DNA from: Brienomyrus brachyistius
Lineage: Eukaryota; Chordata; Actinopteri; Osteoglossiformes; Mormyridae
Assembly (NCBI RefSeq): GCF_023856365.1
Contig: NC_064552.1
Span: 2,396,811-2,460,810 of the forward strand
Direction of reading: 5' to 3'
Length of the DNA stretch: 64,000 nt
The notes beneath the pieces were generated by a model, which worked only from the letters and a program-made list of their open reading frames with translations, had not been told where the DNA came from and searched no databases. Of the stretch, positions 1-26,565 are shown piece after piece. Each line of letters opens with the position of its first letter. The first letter of the stretch is position 1. The position numbers were made by a program, and so were the translations under genes.

Positions 1-45
1 GCAGGGGGAGCAAAGTGGGGGAGGGGGAAATCTTCTCACTGGTCA

Positions 46-450
46 TCGCAAAACCCCTTCGAGACCTCGGAGAGCTGACAGCACAGATTTGCGATCACTT
101 CAGAAATGTCTGTCCAGCTTATAGGCACTGTGTATATATTTACTGTAAAATATAACGCTAATGCTAACACTCACTTTGCCTACAGGGTGACATTTCTCAA
201 GGAGACGGCGCCGCAGAGCCGGGGAGCGATGAGGTACGTGGGAAGGCGTGGACAGCAGCGGCTAACTTCTGATGGAACCATGCAGAAATGATTCTCTCCA
301 ATCCAGTAGCACATGCTGCCATTCATTCACAAACTGGGACGAGGCACTTTCATTGTTAACTGCAAAAACCATCGAGACCTTGCAACTCTGACAGCACAGA
401 TTACAGTTCACTTTGATATTTCTGGTTCTGTTCAGACATATTATATATAT
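46..450. repeat. Imperfect direct duplication of intron sequence
   Basis: About 80 bp at 46-130 recur in diverged form at about 362-450. Both contain 'CGAGACCT', then 'CTGACAGCACAGATT', then 'TCACTT', followed by an A/T-rich stretch with 'GTGAAATAT'/'GTAAAATAT'. The copies flank the candidate exon at 186-233, so they look like an old local duplication of intron sequence. Confidence 0.45.
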
Positions 451-571
451 TTTGCCGTGAAATATGTTACTATATTTTAATGTAGCAAAAGTAGCGTGTT
501 TGAAACATTATAAATTATAAATGTTGCACTGAAAAAATCTCTCTATCTCTCCCCCTCCATTCTCCCAGTGA
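186..571 (+). CDS. Possible last exons of an upstream gene (gamma-synuclein by position)
   Basis: A 48-nt candidate exon (186-233) is bracketed by an acceptor 'CTTTGCCTACAG' and a donor 'GAG|GTACGT'. In one frame it reads G-D-I-S-Q-G-D-G-A-A-E-P-G-S-D-E, a short acidic tail. A second acceptor, 'CCATTCTCCCAG', ends at 568, and the next three bases (569-571) are TGA, which would close that frame at the junction. Another frame would run on for about 20 codons into the second exon. Acidic C-termini are typical of synucleins, and in mammals SNCG lies in the same orientation upstream of ADIRF and GLUD1. The identification rests on synteny and composition, because the main body of the gene is outside the window. 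Confidence 0.3.
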
Positions 572-1400
572 TGGTAATCCTATGGCTGAGGACAAGCAAC
601 ACCCAGCCCCATCTCTCAGCACCACTGTCCACCACTGAGACACAAACTTTTACCAACATTTTTTTTGTGACCGAGAATCAGAGAGACCATCCCAGCCCCG
701 TAGACCCGTAACCCTGCCCACTCCCTCATCCAGTGTTAGTATCTTACGTATCGTGTTGTCGTCGCTCACACACTTTGACCCCGTCGCCTTGGCAGCGGTC
801 TCCTCACACGTACGCACGCACAAACAAACACAAACAAGCGCCCCACAGTCCATCTCCTGTCTTAGACTGGGGGCCTAAATGCTACATTCCAGTCCGCAGT
901 AGAGAGAACTGGGCGGTTCCTATACATCCAGTGGGGCCCCTTCTATTCTTCATCTTGGACGTGTACCGTTGTGCTGGACATCTTCCTGCTTATCTTATTA
1001 GCATTAGTGTGACATTCCCTGTGCATTTGTGCATATAATTCATACTCATTAGCCTCAGATAAGGTTAGTAGGTTGAGGCCCAGCTGTCTGGATTGTTTTT
1101 TTGGAACCAAAAGAAAACAAAGAGCATTATGCAACATCACATGTGTGGTGTTGGGAGTAAGATTTACCATTTGGGGGGGTAATTATGCCTCAGCAGTTCG
1201 ATCCTTCACCCCACCGCCCACCATCTATGTTCCGTCATAAGGGACACACGCATGCGGCACCCCACGGCCATGGAGAACACGCTAAACCTCACGCACAGCA
1301 ACACGCCCACACTCACACACCCGCCGTGTGTACATCGGCATCCAGGCTGATTTTATAAACAATACCAGTTAATTAAAGATCATTTTCTTGAAACCCAGAA
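572..1400 (+). other. Candidate 3' untranslated region with ATTAAA signal
   Basis: If the exon at 569 is real, the transcript would continue to the ATTAAA at 1372-1377, the first reasonable polyadenylation signal. It lies in an A/T-rich stretch after a GC-richer 3' UTR-like sequence with CACACA tracts. There is no open frame of note. Confidence 0.25.
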
Positions 1401-2574
1401 CCAGTGTCTTGTCTTTTATTTCTCTGCATTCCAACAAAATTATGACGCTTCATTTTTTATTTCATTAGATTATATTAACGTGCACATTCATTTAATTAGC
1501 GATGTCATATCCAAGTAAGGAAGACTTGCTTCGATTTGTTATTTTATTAGATGTCTTCTTACATGAGAAAACCAGAAACTGTTTTACTGTGGTAACAAAA
1601 GTTCAAACACATGCCCAAAAATGGGCATATCCAAGTAAGGCAGACTTGGGGTCAGAGAGCAGGAGCAGCCAGCATCCCTGGAGAAGCTGAGGCCTAGCAC
1701 CTCACTCAAGAGCTGAACAGAGACACCATTACTGAGAGTCAGGGGATTCAAACCTCTGACCTTCCACAAGGGACACAGATTCCTCACCTGCTCAGTGACG
1801 AAAATGAAAAACATTGTATTCAGGACAAAATGACAGGAGTCGGAGACCTTGTTTAATTGAGCATCTCGGGATACTCAGGTGACTCATGTTCATGCTTGAA
1901 CAACTGAGCTTTATTTTGCCATTTCTTTAAGTACAGATACATTGGAATGGGGTTTCTTGCATATCACATCTTGCTCTCGGTTTCGGTTATGGCTGCACTC
2001 ACACTAAACCCGATTGCTTGTACTGTGCCCAAGCATGATTGCCCCCCTACCCACTATCTCACTGGTCACAGAGGCCTAAGCCACTGAGCCACACCATAAG
2101 CCCCCCCCCCCCATTACATTCTGAAGAGGCAGCACATAGAGTAAGAAGATCAATGGCCCAGAGGCCTGTGGGATTCCACAGGGAATCTCATCTCCTTATG
2201 AGTCATGCTCTCCTCGGCCCTCGTTAGGTCTGATGGCACCATTCTGAAGGTGATTAATTACTAAGAACAATGATCTACAGTGTGAAAGGCGGCACGTGAG
2301 TGGCGCTAGAATGACGGAAGATCACTGACCCCATTGAGGTCACTGGCTGGCACAGCCCACACAGCCACATGCAAGGACATTAGAGTTAGGCATAGCCAGT
2401 ATGCTTGAAAAACATTGTGTTGCTTTAAACAGTTTAGATATTTTTTTAGGAAAGAGTTTAGAAAACATACTGTTGCTCTGTTTTAAGTAAAGCCTACACC
2501 ATAAGCAGTTTCAGTGCAATGGGAAATGTACTGGACTTAAAGGAGCAGTTGTTAATGTCACATGTCAGGCGTAG

Positions 2575-2705
2575 GATCCAGTGTTGTGGGAGGCAGTGTG
2601 TCTGTGATCGGGAGGTCGTTGGTTCAGATCCAAAGGTCAGCAGTTGCTCCAGGCGCTGTGTGACTCTGCTTTTTCTAAATGTTCATCGATTTGGATAAAA
2701 ACATC
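2575..2705 (+). repeat. tRNA-derived SINE, degenerate
   Basis: A polymerase III B-box-like 'GGTTCAGATCC' (2621-2631) is followed about 55 bp later by 'TTTGGATAAAAACATCTG'. That is a mutated form of the common fish SINE tail (TTTGGATAAAAGCGTCTGCTAAAT). Confidence 0.55.
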
Positions 2706-3779
2706 TGGGAGATCAATCATTATAGTTAAATTATAGTTCAACCATTATAGCTGTGCTACAATTAACTACCCAAGTTAACAGAAAGAAACAACTCATGACT
2801 TTATTTAATCATCTTTTTAAATGCATTTTCAAGTTTAGCTGCCTGAAGATGGACTCGTGAAATGGTTCTGAAAAACATTTTTGATTGTCTTTTTGTTCAC
2901 TCAGTACATGTGAAAAGTGATGTCGTCTTGCCGTCCTCAGTGCACTCAGATAGCAGACTTTGGAAATCCCTTAGGACAGTGTAAGCATCCACTCACTAGG
3001 TCTCAGGAAGAAGACATATCTGGCCCAGTGGTATAATTAGCAGAGCTAGTAAACATTTTTGCTGTTCCTGTTGTTAGATGGGCCTTTTATATAAAACATT
3101 AAAGGCTTTTCTTAATGTCAAAGGGCGCACGGTAACAGTATGGTTATGGCCTCCAAAACTACAGCTGTAACTTTATTTGCATGCTGGTCAGAGACACAGC
3201 TTTCAGAGGAGCACAGTAGGTCGTCGTCGGCTGACGAAATATCTGACATGGGGGATCTGTCTGCCTCTCAACAGGTAAAGAGAGACTGGAGAGGCGAGGT
3301 GAGCTTCCCAACACGGACTCACACCCTGAACTACTTAAGGACATGTTAGGCTTTTATCACAGTCATCATTCCAGGACATAAGCAAGTCGTGTTGGAATAT
3401 GCCAGGCCGAGAGGAATGAGTAAGGTGGGGCTATGTTTAGTTCAGTAGGCATATAATATGGAGCCCGGTAACAACATGCATTACTGCTTATCACCAGCAG
3501 GGGGATGAAGGTTGGGAAAGGCAGCATACTGATACACTATGGTAGTACAGTGGGCAGCTTCTCTTTTTGTTGCCTGGCTCCCCTCTGGACACTCTTCATT
3601 CCTCCTGCAGTATAATAACTGGTGTTTAGGGAAGCTATAAATGACCCATTGTGTGAAAGAGAAAGGAATTGAATTCTAAGCTGGGTTTGAAATATGCAGG
3701 AAGCTGTAACAGGAGACTGTAACCTTGGAAACAGCCCTTAAATCTCTCTATCCATTTTGCATTTAGATTTGACTGCTGA

Positions 3780-3811
3780 TTCCATCCATCCATCCATCCA
3801 TCCATCCATCC
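3780..3811. repeat. (CATC)n microsatellite
   Basis: About eight tandem CATC tetramers, uninterrupted. Confidence 0.9.
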
Positions 3812-4400
3812 CAGAATAGATTCATAGGTATCTGGCGGATTTTGTTGCCACTAATTTTGGGGCCTATTAAAATCCAAATAAAAAAACTGATGTTTTTATT
3901 TCTCTTCCATCAAAATTCCAGGCTCGGGAGGGGAGGAGCTCCCACCCAGCACCATGAGGGTGTGCCCAGTGCCCCCGCCCTTCCGGAATGCCCCCTGTGA
4001 CCACCCATGCCCTCACATACAGAAGTGTTTATATAAGCCCTTTATTCTTTGTCTGTCCTTCCATGCTTCCTGTTTTCACGTTTGTTTATTCATATGTAAC
4101 TTTTTGACCATGGCAGTTAGGAGGCTTCTGGCTTCTGACAGTCTGGTGCCTGCTCGGTTCCCCGGAGCACAGTCAGTTTGTGCTGGTTTGTCCTGCTGGG
4201 TGGAGTCATGTCTGTGGTGAGCTGAGAGGCAGCCAGCCTCAGAGCTTTTAAAACAATGATTCATTAATCTGGATCCTTACTTGGCATAACTGGTGTTTAT
4301 TTTGCCAAGCCTGTCCTAAATTAAACTAGCTTGAACAAAATTACTTTCAAGTGTCAGTTGTGGGACTGTGTGCATCTGTGTTTGTGGGGCAGTACGCATT

Positions 4401-4401
<1 letters not shown>

Positions 4402-4435
<34 letters not shown>
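4402..4435. repeat. (GT)n microsatellite
   Basis: An uninterrupted run of about 17 GT dinucleotides, roughly 70 bp upstream of the TATA-like element of the next gene. Confidence 0.95.
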
Positions 4436-4438
<3 letters not shown>

Positions 4439-4502
4439 CTTTGCAACATCTAAGTACCCACACCCCCGGCTCTATGGGCTGGTCCTCAGTAGAGCACGAC
4501 TG

Positions 4503-4507
4503 TATAA
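4503..4507 (+). promoter_or_regulatory. TATA-like element of the small helical gene
   Basis: 'TGTATAAGAC' lies about 95 bp before the ATG at 4598. That spacing would leave a 5' UTR of roughly 60-65 nt. It is supported only by position and motif. Confidence 0.35.
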
Positions 4508-4597
4508 GACTCTCCCCCTGCCTGGATTTGCCAGACGACGCAGCCACTCACAACATCCCCAGCAGAAACCACCGGACCACAGGACTTACACTTGGAC

Positions 4598-5984
4598 ATG
4601 GACTTAATCAAGGGCGCCGTCGGAGAGGATCAGGTCAACAAGGTCATCGACCAAGCTGGTGAGTTCCGAGATGGGCGTGCGATAGACAGAAGGAGGAATG
4701 ATTAAGTTAATGTTTTGTTGTATACTTCTGTCTTGAATACACTTAAGTCAAGTAGTTTTTCGTAGTAAAACTATTTGCATACAAATTGCTTCGACATTTA
4801 CAAAAAAAATTAAGCACAGAAAGTTTCTAACAAATGAACTATCGCATTGACTTGTGCTGCTCTTAGGCAAGTTTTTTAAAACTTCAAGCAAGCGTAAATG
4901 TTCGGCTGTTGTGGGCGTGTCCCCCGCATCTTTTTCGTGAATATTCGACTGAGTTTTGGCTACCGGGGGGGGCGCGTTTGCGGCGCATCTTTCGGCTGCT
5001 GACAGTCTGTCCCACAGGTTGTTGTACCCAGTTGCACCCGCTGAACACACGGCAACACTCCAATTCACTATATATTTGCCGTTTCTGTAAGGCACTCAGC
5101 AAGTTGTTGGATATGTTTTCATAAAGTAGCCAAAATGCAGAAATCTACAGTAATCTAGTAATGCATGTAACACGGACAATTATCCAGTTCTAATGATATA
5201 TTATAAAATACCCATCTATTCATCTTCAAACCGCTATCGGTAGAGTGCAGCGGAATAAAGACACGCTTTTAAATATTAATTTTAGTGGCAAAGAAAAATC
5301 CCCGACCGCTCTCACTCTCTCTTTCGGGGGTTTCCTGTGTCCGTATTAAATGACTGAGTCTGATTTTATTCTCTGTCATATAAAACCTTATTGCTTGGAA
5401 GAGCGCACAAATCTGTCGGGTATAATTTCAGTCGTTACGCTCAGATTAAATCTTCTGTTTTTTTCCCGGTTACAAAATTAGATCTTGGGGTTTTATAATG
5501 CAATTAACTGGTCAATGTTTCTAAGCCGGACCGCTATAATCACCGTGACAGGTCTGCAGATTTTGTCCTGCACTGAGTAATGAAAACAAATTATGCTGTT
5601 CTATCTCTTTACGGTTTTGCAAAGTTTCCCTATCTTAGAACTGCATAATCTGTTCGGGATATTTAAAATGTTTCAGCCGGTGTAGCAAAGGAGAAGGTTG
5701 GGCAGCTGATCGGAACCGGGGGGAAGCAGCAGCAGAAGCAGCCCGAGCCGCCGCCGGAGCCGCCGAAGACGGGTGGGTGACCAATCAGCCCTGCGTACTA
5801 TTTAAGTGTTTTGCGCCACATGCCTTAATATGTATCTAACGTAATTACGAGCGATCTGTAAATTTCAGAACCCACAGGCTTGTGCGACATACTGAGCAAC
5901 GCCGCAGAAAAAGCCATCTCCGACGCGGCCAAGGACAAGGCGGCGGATTCGGCCATATCCTTCGGCAAGAAGCTGCTCGGCTGA
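4598..5984 (+). CDS. Small helical protein, 90 aa, ADIRF/FAM25-like by position
   Basis: Three coding exons: 4598-4658, 5677-5772 and 5869-5984. Donors are 'GCTG|GTGAGT' and 'ACGG|GTGGGT'; acceptors are 'TTTCAG' and 'AATTTCAG'. Phases agree (1/2 and 1/2), giving 273 nt including TGA. The product begins M-D-L-I-K-G-A-V-G. It has an amphipathic N-terminal helix (about residues 1-33), a Q/P/E-rich linker (about 36-53), and a second Ala/Lys/Asp-rich helical half ending F-G-K-K-L-L-G. There is no signal peptide or membrane segment. In mammals the small helical genes ADIRF and FAM25A lie upstream of GLUD1 in this orientation, and the C-terminus resembles the G-K-K end of ADIRF. That similarity is weak, so the orthology is an inference; the gene model itself is firm. 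Confidence 0.7.
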
Positions 5985-6142
5985 TCGCGGGATTTTCATA
6001 CTAAACGTGACATACCCAAATCCGGGTCCTAGCGTATATACTGTATAGACTATATACTGGCTTCTTAAACCTCCTTTTACCGTCAAGCCGCAATTCCCAT
6101 CAGGTAGGCTGGATAACTGTTGCAATTTCAATGTAAAATTAA

Positions 6143-6148
6143 AATAAA
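6143..6148 (+). terminator. AATAAA polyadenylation signal
   Basis: The canonical AATAAA lies about 160 bp downstream of the TGA at 5984. It implies a short 3' UTR for the small helical gene. Confidence 0.7.
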
Positions 6149-6394
6149 AGCCACTTTTACATGGTTATTTTCATGTGGTCTTAACCATCTCTGGCTGCAT
6201 ATACGGCAGCTGAGGGCTGTTCCGCTCTCTTCCTTGGTCCTTGTGGTCCAGTTTCATGTGCTTTTTTATGCTCTTTGATCCATGTTTTCTAAAATTCTTT
6301 TCACTTCACTGGAAGAAGGGAGACACTTGTTTTCCACAACACAACTTATGGGTGAGACAACCGGCAAAGATAACAGCTGAATTGTTGTTGCAAT

Positions 6395-7394
6395 TTTATT
6401 TGTTTTCAAGAAAACAGGCAACGATAAAATTTCCCCAAGGAGTCCAAATCGAGTCTCATATGACCAAGTAGGGGATACGGGGATATGAGTCATTGTTCCC
6501 AAATGTATTCCTTATAGAATCTTCTCATCTCTCTTCCATGAAAATAAATTAAATTTAACCAAAACAGGGTGGAGAAAATGGCCCTCGTGGAGCTTAAGAT
6601 GCCAAAATGCCTGACGTTCGAACAAAGTCTCTGGTATTTACATCTGTAGCTGCCTCAACTGACATTCCAATACAAACACAAATGTGCTAGTTTAGCTTGA
6701 AGGGTTGAACCTCCAACTTTTAAGAGCTAAGGTTACAAGAGAGCGAAAAGCCCTGCCTTTAAAACCTGAGAAGGCTGGAATTTTGAAGGGGCTTTGAGGG
6801 ACGAAAACGAAATGCAGTATAAAACAAAACAAAATCATGACATGTAAGACAGGACAGGACCTCAGTAAAGAAGAAACAACCTGTTCACAAACACCCTACC
6901 GTTTAAATGTCCTGTTCGGAATTGACTTCACAAAAACATCTAACAGAAATAGCTGATTTATAAATGTACAGGTGCATAATACAGCAACTCAACTCATTTG
7001 GACACTTGGGCTACTGTGGCAGAGCCTTAAAAGCCCTAAACCTTTTGGCGCTAAAATGAAAGTGGGCACTGAAATACGACATGGTTGCCAGGAGCCGAGA
7101 GCAAAGCGGTAAGATGCGGTTTGTGTCGTGCAGATGTAGCGTGCCTGGGTTTGTGAAACTAGGACGGCAAACTCCCACAGTCTAACCTCAGAGGAAGTCA
7201 AACGCAGACAGACGGACCTCAGGCTGGCACCGTGTGGTCTGTTAACGGCATGGCACCTGCCCAACATGTTTTCGCAAAGCACGCTTTTGACGGAGAAGCA
7301 ATCGAGGCGTGGATGGAGGTTTTACAAGCCGACAGAAGAGCAGAGACTGATATGGAAACTTGGGTTTTGGGGGGGGGGGGGGGGGGGGGACAGC
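6395..7394 (-). other. Candidate 3' untranslated region of glutamate dehydrogenase
   Basis: Read on the minus strand, this is the kilobase after the GLUD1 stop codon. It opens with a C21 run (7389 to 7369), only five bases after the stop. It ends at an AATAAA (6400 to 6395) that could serve as the polyadenylation signal. No open frame of interest lies inside. The 3' end is about 250 bp from that of the convergent small gene. Confidence 0.4.
7369..7389. repeat. G21 homopolymer just after the GLUD1 stop
   Basis: An uninterrupted run of 21 G on the plus strand, so 21 C in the GLUD1 transcript. It begins five bases after the stop codon. Confidence 0.9.
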
Positions 7395-21725
<14,331 letters not shown>

Positions 21726-21899
21726 TCTGAATGAAAGGAGGTAACTAAATGGCTTAAAAATGAAGAAATAAAACGCGAACTGGTATGACAGTAACGTGGA
21801 CTGAAAGAGGGAATGGAGGGGCAATGCGAAAAAAAATATATATATGAAAGGAGACAATGACAACTCCCTACCGAATCCCACCCAACATAAACCTGACAG

Positions 21900-22030
21900 C
21901 GTACATGCAGTCCGCTGGCTTTAAAAAGCAGGCGACGGACTGCAGTGGCGCCGGCGCGAGCGTAGGGGCGGGTCCACGCCGCGGAGCGCTACGAGGGGCG
22001 GAGTCTTACGAGGGCACGACCCCGCCGTAC
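21900..22030 (-). promoter_or_regulatory. GC-rich promoter region of GLUD1
   Basis: Dense in CpG, with two Sp1-type boxes: GGGGCGGG at 21965-21972 and GGGGCGGA at 21995-22002. It begins about 175 bp upstream of the ATG at 21725. This is the arrangement expected for a housekeeping gene without a clear TATA box. Confidence 0.5.
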
Positions 22031-22425
22031 TCCACAGACAGATACACAGTATAAATAGATACTGGCAGCCTAGGGGGGAAAAAAGCGTGAGTACTTGGGT
22101 CAATCATGAATACTGTCAATGACAGGAGACAGAGTGCGTCTTTATATAGCTGAATAAGTGATTCTGAAGATTCTGCTCGTCTGCATTATGTGGGAATATC
22201 TTTGGTGCAGAACCAAATCAGGTTCCACGTATTTGGAGGAACACTGAAATTCTGTTGCCAGAGGTCCGGGGGTTGGGTGGGATAGGACAAACAGCAGTGC
22301 AATAAAAGGCAAGGCAATATAAGAATAAGTGAACAATAACTGAGCAATAAATAGGTGAGGCAATCATAACATTTCTATAGAGTCAAGGATCTGCTTCGGA
22401 AACTTTAGATGCCAGGGTGTCACTC

Positions 22426-22426
22426 A

Positions 22427-22463
<37 letters not shown>
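22426..22463. repeat. (CT)n(CA)n compound microsatellite
   Basis: A CT run of about 19 bp passes directly into a CA run of about 19 bp. Confidence 0.9.
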
Positions 22464-22620
22464 GTTTGTATTAATTTCTTAATGGGGACTCTACATTCAT
22501 TTTTATGGGCAAACCCTAATCCCAACCATGACAGCCGTAACCCCTACCCAGCCCTAACCTTAACTATAAGTAACCAAAAAAAATACAAGTGTTTTGGAGT
22601 TTTTAGTTTTTTGATCAACA
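22464..22620. repeat. CCCTAA-rich dispersed repeat
   Basis: 'AATGGGGACTCTACATTCAT', then 'TATGGGCAAACCCTAATCC', then 'AACCTTAACTATAAGTAACC'. This resembles a dispersed fish repeat often found beside microsatellites. The family was not assigned. Confidence 0.45.
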
Positions 22621-22939
22621 GTCACAGATTTTTATAAAATTGGGGTTATTCTTTTTGCAAGGTAAAAAGTTACAAGTTTTCGCTACATTGTGGGGAAATC
22701 TGTTCTTCACAGTGTCATGTTTACAAACACAGACACAAACACACAGTGATGTGCAGAGATCTTTGAGGTGCTCAAACAGGTGGGCGCCCAACTCAGTAAA
22801 TTTACATGATCGGGAGATTTTGCGTGATTGTCAGTTATTGAAAAGGGCATGTTTAACATCAAAGGAGGATCAATCGTGGCCCCCAGCCAATTCACCAGAC
22901 AGACGGAAACCCAAACAACACTCAGGGAATGTGCCAGCT

Positions 22940-23035
22940 CCATACACAGTCAAAGAAGGTAGGGATCAAACCCATAACCTTGGGGGGTATGAAGGGTTAG
23001 GGTTACCCACTGCTACCCACTGAGCTACCCCTAAT
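22940..23035 (-). repeat. tRNA-derived SINE head, antisense
   Basis: 'GGGATCAAACCC' is a reverse-complemented B box and 'CCACTGAGCTACC' a reverse-complemented A box. They are spaced as in a tRNA-derived promoter. Confidence 0.55.
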
Positions 23036-23889
23036 AACACTCAGTCCCAGCCAAGTGCGGCTCATTAAAGAATCTTTTTTTCCTTATCATTACAACTTTA
23101 ATATCTTTAAAAGAATACAGAAATTGTCTTGTCAAGTTCAGTCTCTGCAGTTGAAGGATGGCCAAGCTTATTTATTCCTGCCGTACTGTCATGTTATTTA
23201 CTACCATAGAAATTAAAGCAGTTATGAGCTTCTAGCTAAAAACTATACAAAATAATGAACAGTTACTCACAATGTGTCCTTGGGTTTTGTACAAGGTCCA
23301 GCCCCTGAGCTGTCGGCTCGTAGTCCATGCTTACATTCCGAGGTGTGTCAATTTTCTGTTTCGTGAACTTTTTCAATAAATTCAAATTCTAGTTAGTGCC
23401 ATGAGAAATTTGACCTTTTCGGTAGATTTAAAAAGAAAAAAAAAGGACAGATCTGACAGGCACAATAGATTGTGATTTTCAGAATTTCACTGACAATTTG
23501 CATAAGTAGTTGCAACGACAGATTTGAACTGAAAACAAACAAATATTTTGAGACTAACATTTTCATTCTTGGGATTTTGTCAGCTGTTATATGATGTGTG
23601 GGTGGCACCCTGGGGAGACATCTGGACATTTTAGCTTATTTTCACTAGGAACGATAGGATAGGACAGACAGACAGAGAGTAAACCAGAGAGGGCTGGCTC
23701 CGTGGAAAGCTCTGCTGCATCAGATCTCCCAGGTTAGGGGATCCAGTTCTGCCCCCACTTAATGTATGTGTGAAGTTTGCATGCTCTTCCCTTACTGCGG
23801 GAATTTCTGATCTTCTTTTGCAGACCAAAGACGTGTGTCTGCTGAAGTTGCAGTGTGTATTTAATTTAATTTGCATTACCACTTGTCGG

Positions 23890-24125
23890 TTCTCTCTGGC
23901 GCAGTGTGAAAGCCAGCAGGTTAGGGCACTGGAGCTTGTGAATTGCAACCCTGTGGCTGGCCGAGTGATGTCACCACTGGGCCTTTCAGCGAGGCCCTAA
24001 ACCTCACCTGCTCCAGGGTCACTGGCTGACCCTGCTCTCTGATCCTTACGTCTATGCTGCTATGGATAAGAGCGTCTGCTAGATGCATAACAGTCAGTAA
24101 CTGAATGTAGTCGGTGAAAGAGAGT
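23890..24125 (+). repeat. tRNA-derived SINE, nearly full length
   Basis: The A-box-like 'CAGGTTAGGGCACTGGAG', the B-box-like 'GAATTGCAACCC' and the tail 'GCTATGGATAAGAGCGTCTG' with 'CTAGATGCATAA' occur in the expected order. Confidence 0.7.
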
Positions 24126-26509
24126 TCAGCATATGTTGCATAAGGGGTGATGCACATTCTCCAGTACAGTATGGAAAACTTGATGTCAGGTCTCCATTTC
24201 AGTATTGACCATGCAGCTAGTAAGAGAATGTCAATGTACTACAGAAAAGGCACAAATAGGCGCTAAAGGATGGATACTCATTATTGGTCAAAAGTACTGG
24301 AGGGCTTGGTCAGCCAGTTTGCTCTAGCTGGGGCTGATCTCACACCGACACACACTGACATTCGCAGTCGGCAGGCTGCAGATATCTTTAATGTTTTTTT
24401 ACTCTTTTTCTTGTCTTTATTATGGGTTGGTGATAAGCCTGAGATAAACGATGAAAGACAAGTTAATTTAAACATGTGAAAAATAATATATCAATCAAAC
24501 TATATTATGCTTATGATCCAGAGTGTGAATTAAGAACAATCTCTACCGTGCTAGTAAGAATCGCATTTTGGGTCTGTGTAATACGACCGTCAGTGGTGAC
24601 GTTCCTCTAATTTGATTAGCCAGTTCATGGTAGATTTCTCAGCATGACCTTGCTCTGGCAGAGCAGATGGTGTAATATTGTACACAGCATAGTATACTAT
24701 ACACAACATATTTGTATGAAGCTCATTTTGATGGACTAACCTCAAACCTCTTGAAATGAGTCAGGTTCATTCGTAAGTGTTAAAGTCTGTAGTTGAAGGT
24801 CTTCATCAACCAGTTCTGTCCTGCAGTCACCGGTCTCATTCATTCCCCATAGCACTTTGACCAGACTATCTCCTGCCCTTGCATTGTATTTCCTGCTGAG
24901 CCGGTCTGGAAATACACTCCTTTCCTACTTGCTGAGATCAGCATTAAGATGCATATTCAGTGGCACAGTTGATTTGTGTATCTGAAGTTGTGTTTAGGGG
25001 TTTCATGCCTTGGCACCCTTCCACGGGCTGAGAGTTATGTGGACAGAAGCCTGGGTGATAACCAAGGCTCAGTGGTTTTATGAAAGGGAACAGTGGGGGA
25101 CAGAGAGAGAGAAGGTGGAGAACAGGGCAGCAGGCTCACCCCAGTGCACTGCTGTGTCTTGGGCCTTCTGTCACCTAGAAACAGATCACTGGGGATCCTC
25201 TTCCCCACTTTCTTTACTCCCAGTCGCCCTTATGTGCCCCTTGTGCATGTGTTATTGTAGCCACATTGCGTCAGGCCACACTGAGAAAAGGTTACATCTG
25301 TGGCTTAATCAGCATGATAATTAGTTAATTCCAGTGTTTCAATGCATCGACGAAGTGAAGAGCTTGAATTCACCAGCAACTCAATAAAAGCAGCTCCATA
25401 AGAATCATCAACTAGCATGGCATGAAATTGTATTTCTTATGTGGGGGGGTCCCCTATGGCTGCAGCTGTGCAGGCTGGGAATCCCTTTGCTGGCAGATTG
25501 ATATCATCATTAGCCCCAGCTGCTCCAATGACATTGGCTGAGCCTGATCATAACTTCTATGTTGCCTTTGATAAAACTATCAGCTCAATAAACTTAGGTG
25601 ATTTGGGCCGGCCTGGTTTCAAACTAGGCTGAAGACCTGCGTACACAAGCACAAAGATTTATAATGAGACACGGCAGAACTGTGAGATCAGAGCAGAGAC
25701 CACAGTGCCACATTCTGTCAGTATCCCAAGCGTCTTCATCCAGTGCCATACTCAGATATGTCTGCTGTTACTACATGACAAAGTTCCGTTTCATGCCATT
25801 ATGAACATCAGCTTAGCTGTCTGTTGGTCAGTCACTCATCCCTGACTGACTGCTATTAGGGCTCTTCACACTTTATACATTTATTTTTTATGCATATAGT
25901 TACTGTAGTTTTTGTCCACAGAACAAAGTGTTTGTATTCTGTAACTGTACTCGATTCCTCATTTATTTGACATACGCAAGGGCAAAAGTTAAAGGTCACT
26001 GCAAACACTCAGACCCTCCTAATAAGCTGGGTCTAGATGTACAATGTGAGGCTTGGAATCTTGGAATCTAATTCAATTCATTATCAATTAAGCAGATAAT
26101 TATCCCCATTCCAGATGCGGGACGTGGCTGTGAGGACAGACCCCCCCCCCCCAGCAGGATCCACTGTGACGTCCCCATCCAAACGATCCCCTCTGCGGCC
26201 CCCCTGCACTCAGCCTTTTGACTGGACTCTGCACTGCGATAGGCAGATAAGGTATCTTCTGATCCCCGTGGATCCTGGCACAAACAGTTCCCTTTACTTT
26301 GCTTAAAAATCTCACAATTATTAACTGTCCCCAGTACTGTGAGGGGGAGTGGCAGAATGGCCAGATAAACCTCTGATAACCCCCCAACCAGCACCCTCAT
26401 CCCGCATGCACTGTCCTTCAGCAGGGGTTCACCCCAGTAACTGTATAATAAATGACTCCTACTTCTGACATTCTGCCTTAACAGGCCATTGGGTCTTGTC
26501 CTTCCTATA

Positions 26510-26565
26510 TTATTACATTACACTTTCTGCTAAATGCACTTAACCAGAATGACCTACTTGGGTTA
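26510..26565 (-). repeat. SINE tail fragment
   Basis: 'ATTACATTACACTTTCTGCT' with 'AAATGCACTTAACCAGAATG' is a degenerate antisense copy of the common SINE tail. Confidence 0.35.

Larger units (their letters stand above)
1400..4495. other. Intergenic stretch, no supported gene
   Basis: It contains a short direct repeat ('CATATCCAAGTAAGG' near 1506 and 1626), a SINE-like piece near 2575-2705, a CATC tract and a GT tract. Open frames are short and lack paired splice signals. The reading at 3140-3290, which ends in a donor-like 'CAACAG|GTAAAG', is the best exon-like candidate but has no recognisable product. Confidence 0.5.

Noticed and set aside
3140..3349. 69-codon frame starting M-V-M-A-S-K
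   Set aside because: It starts in the same style as some small vertebrate proteins but has no partner exons, promoter or family match that I can see.
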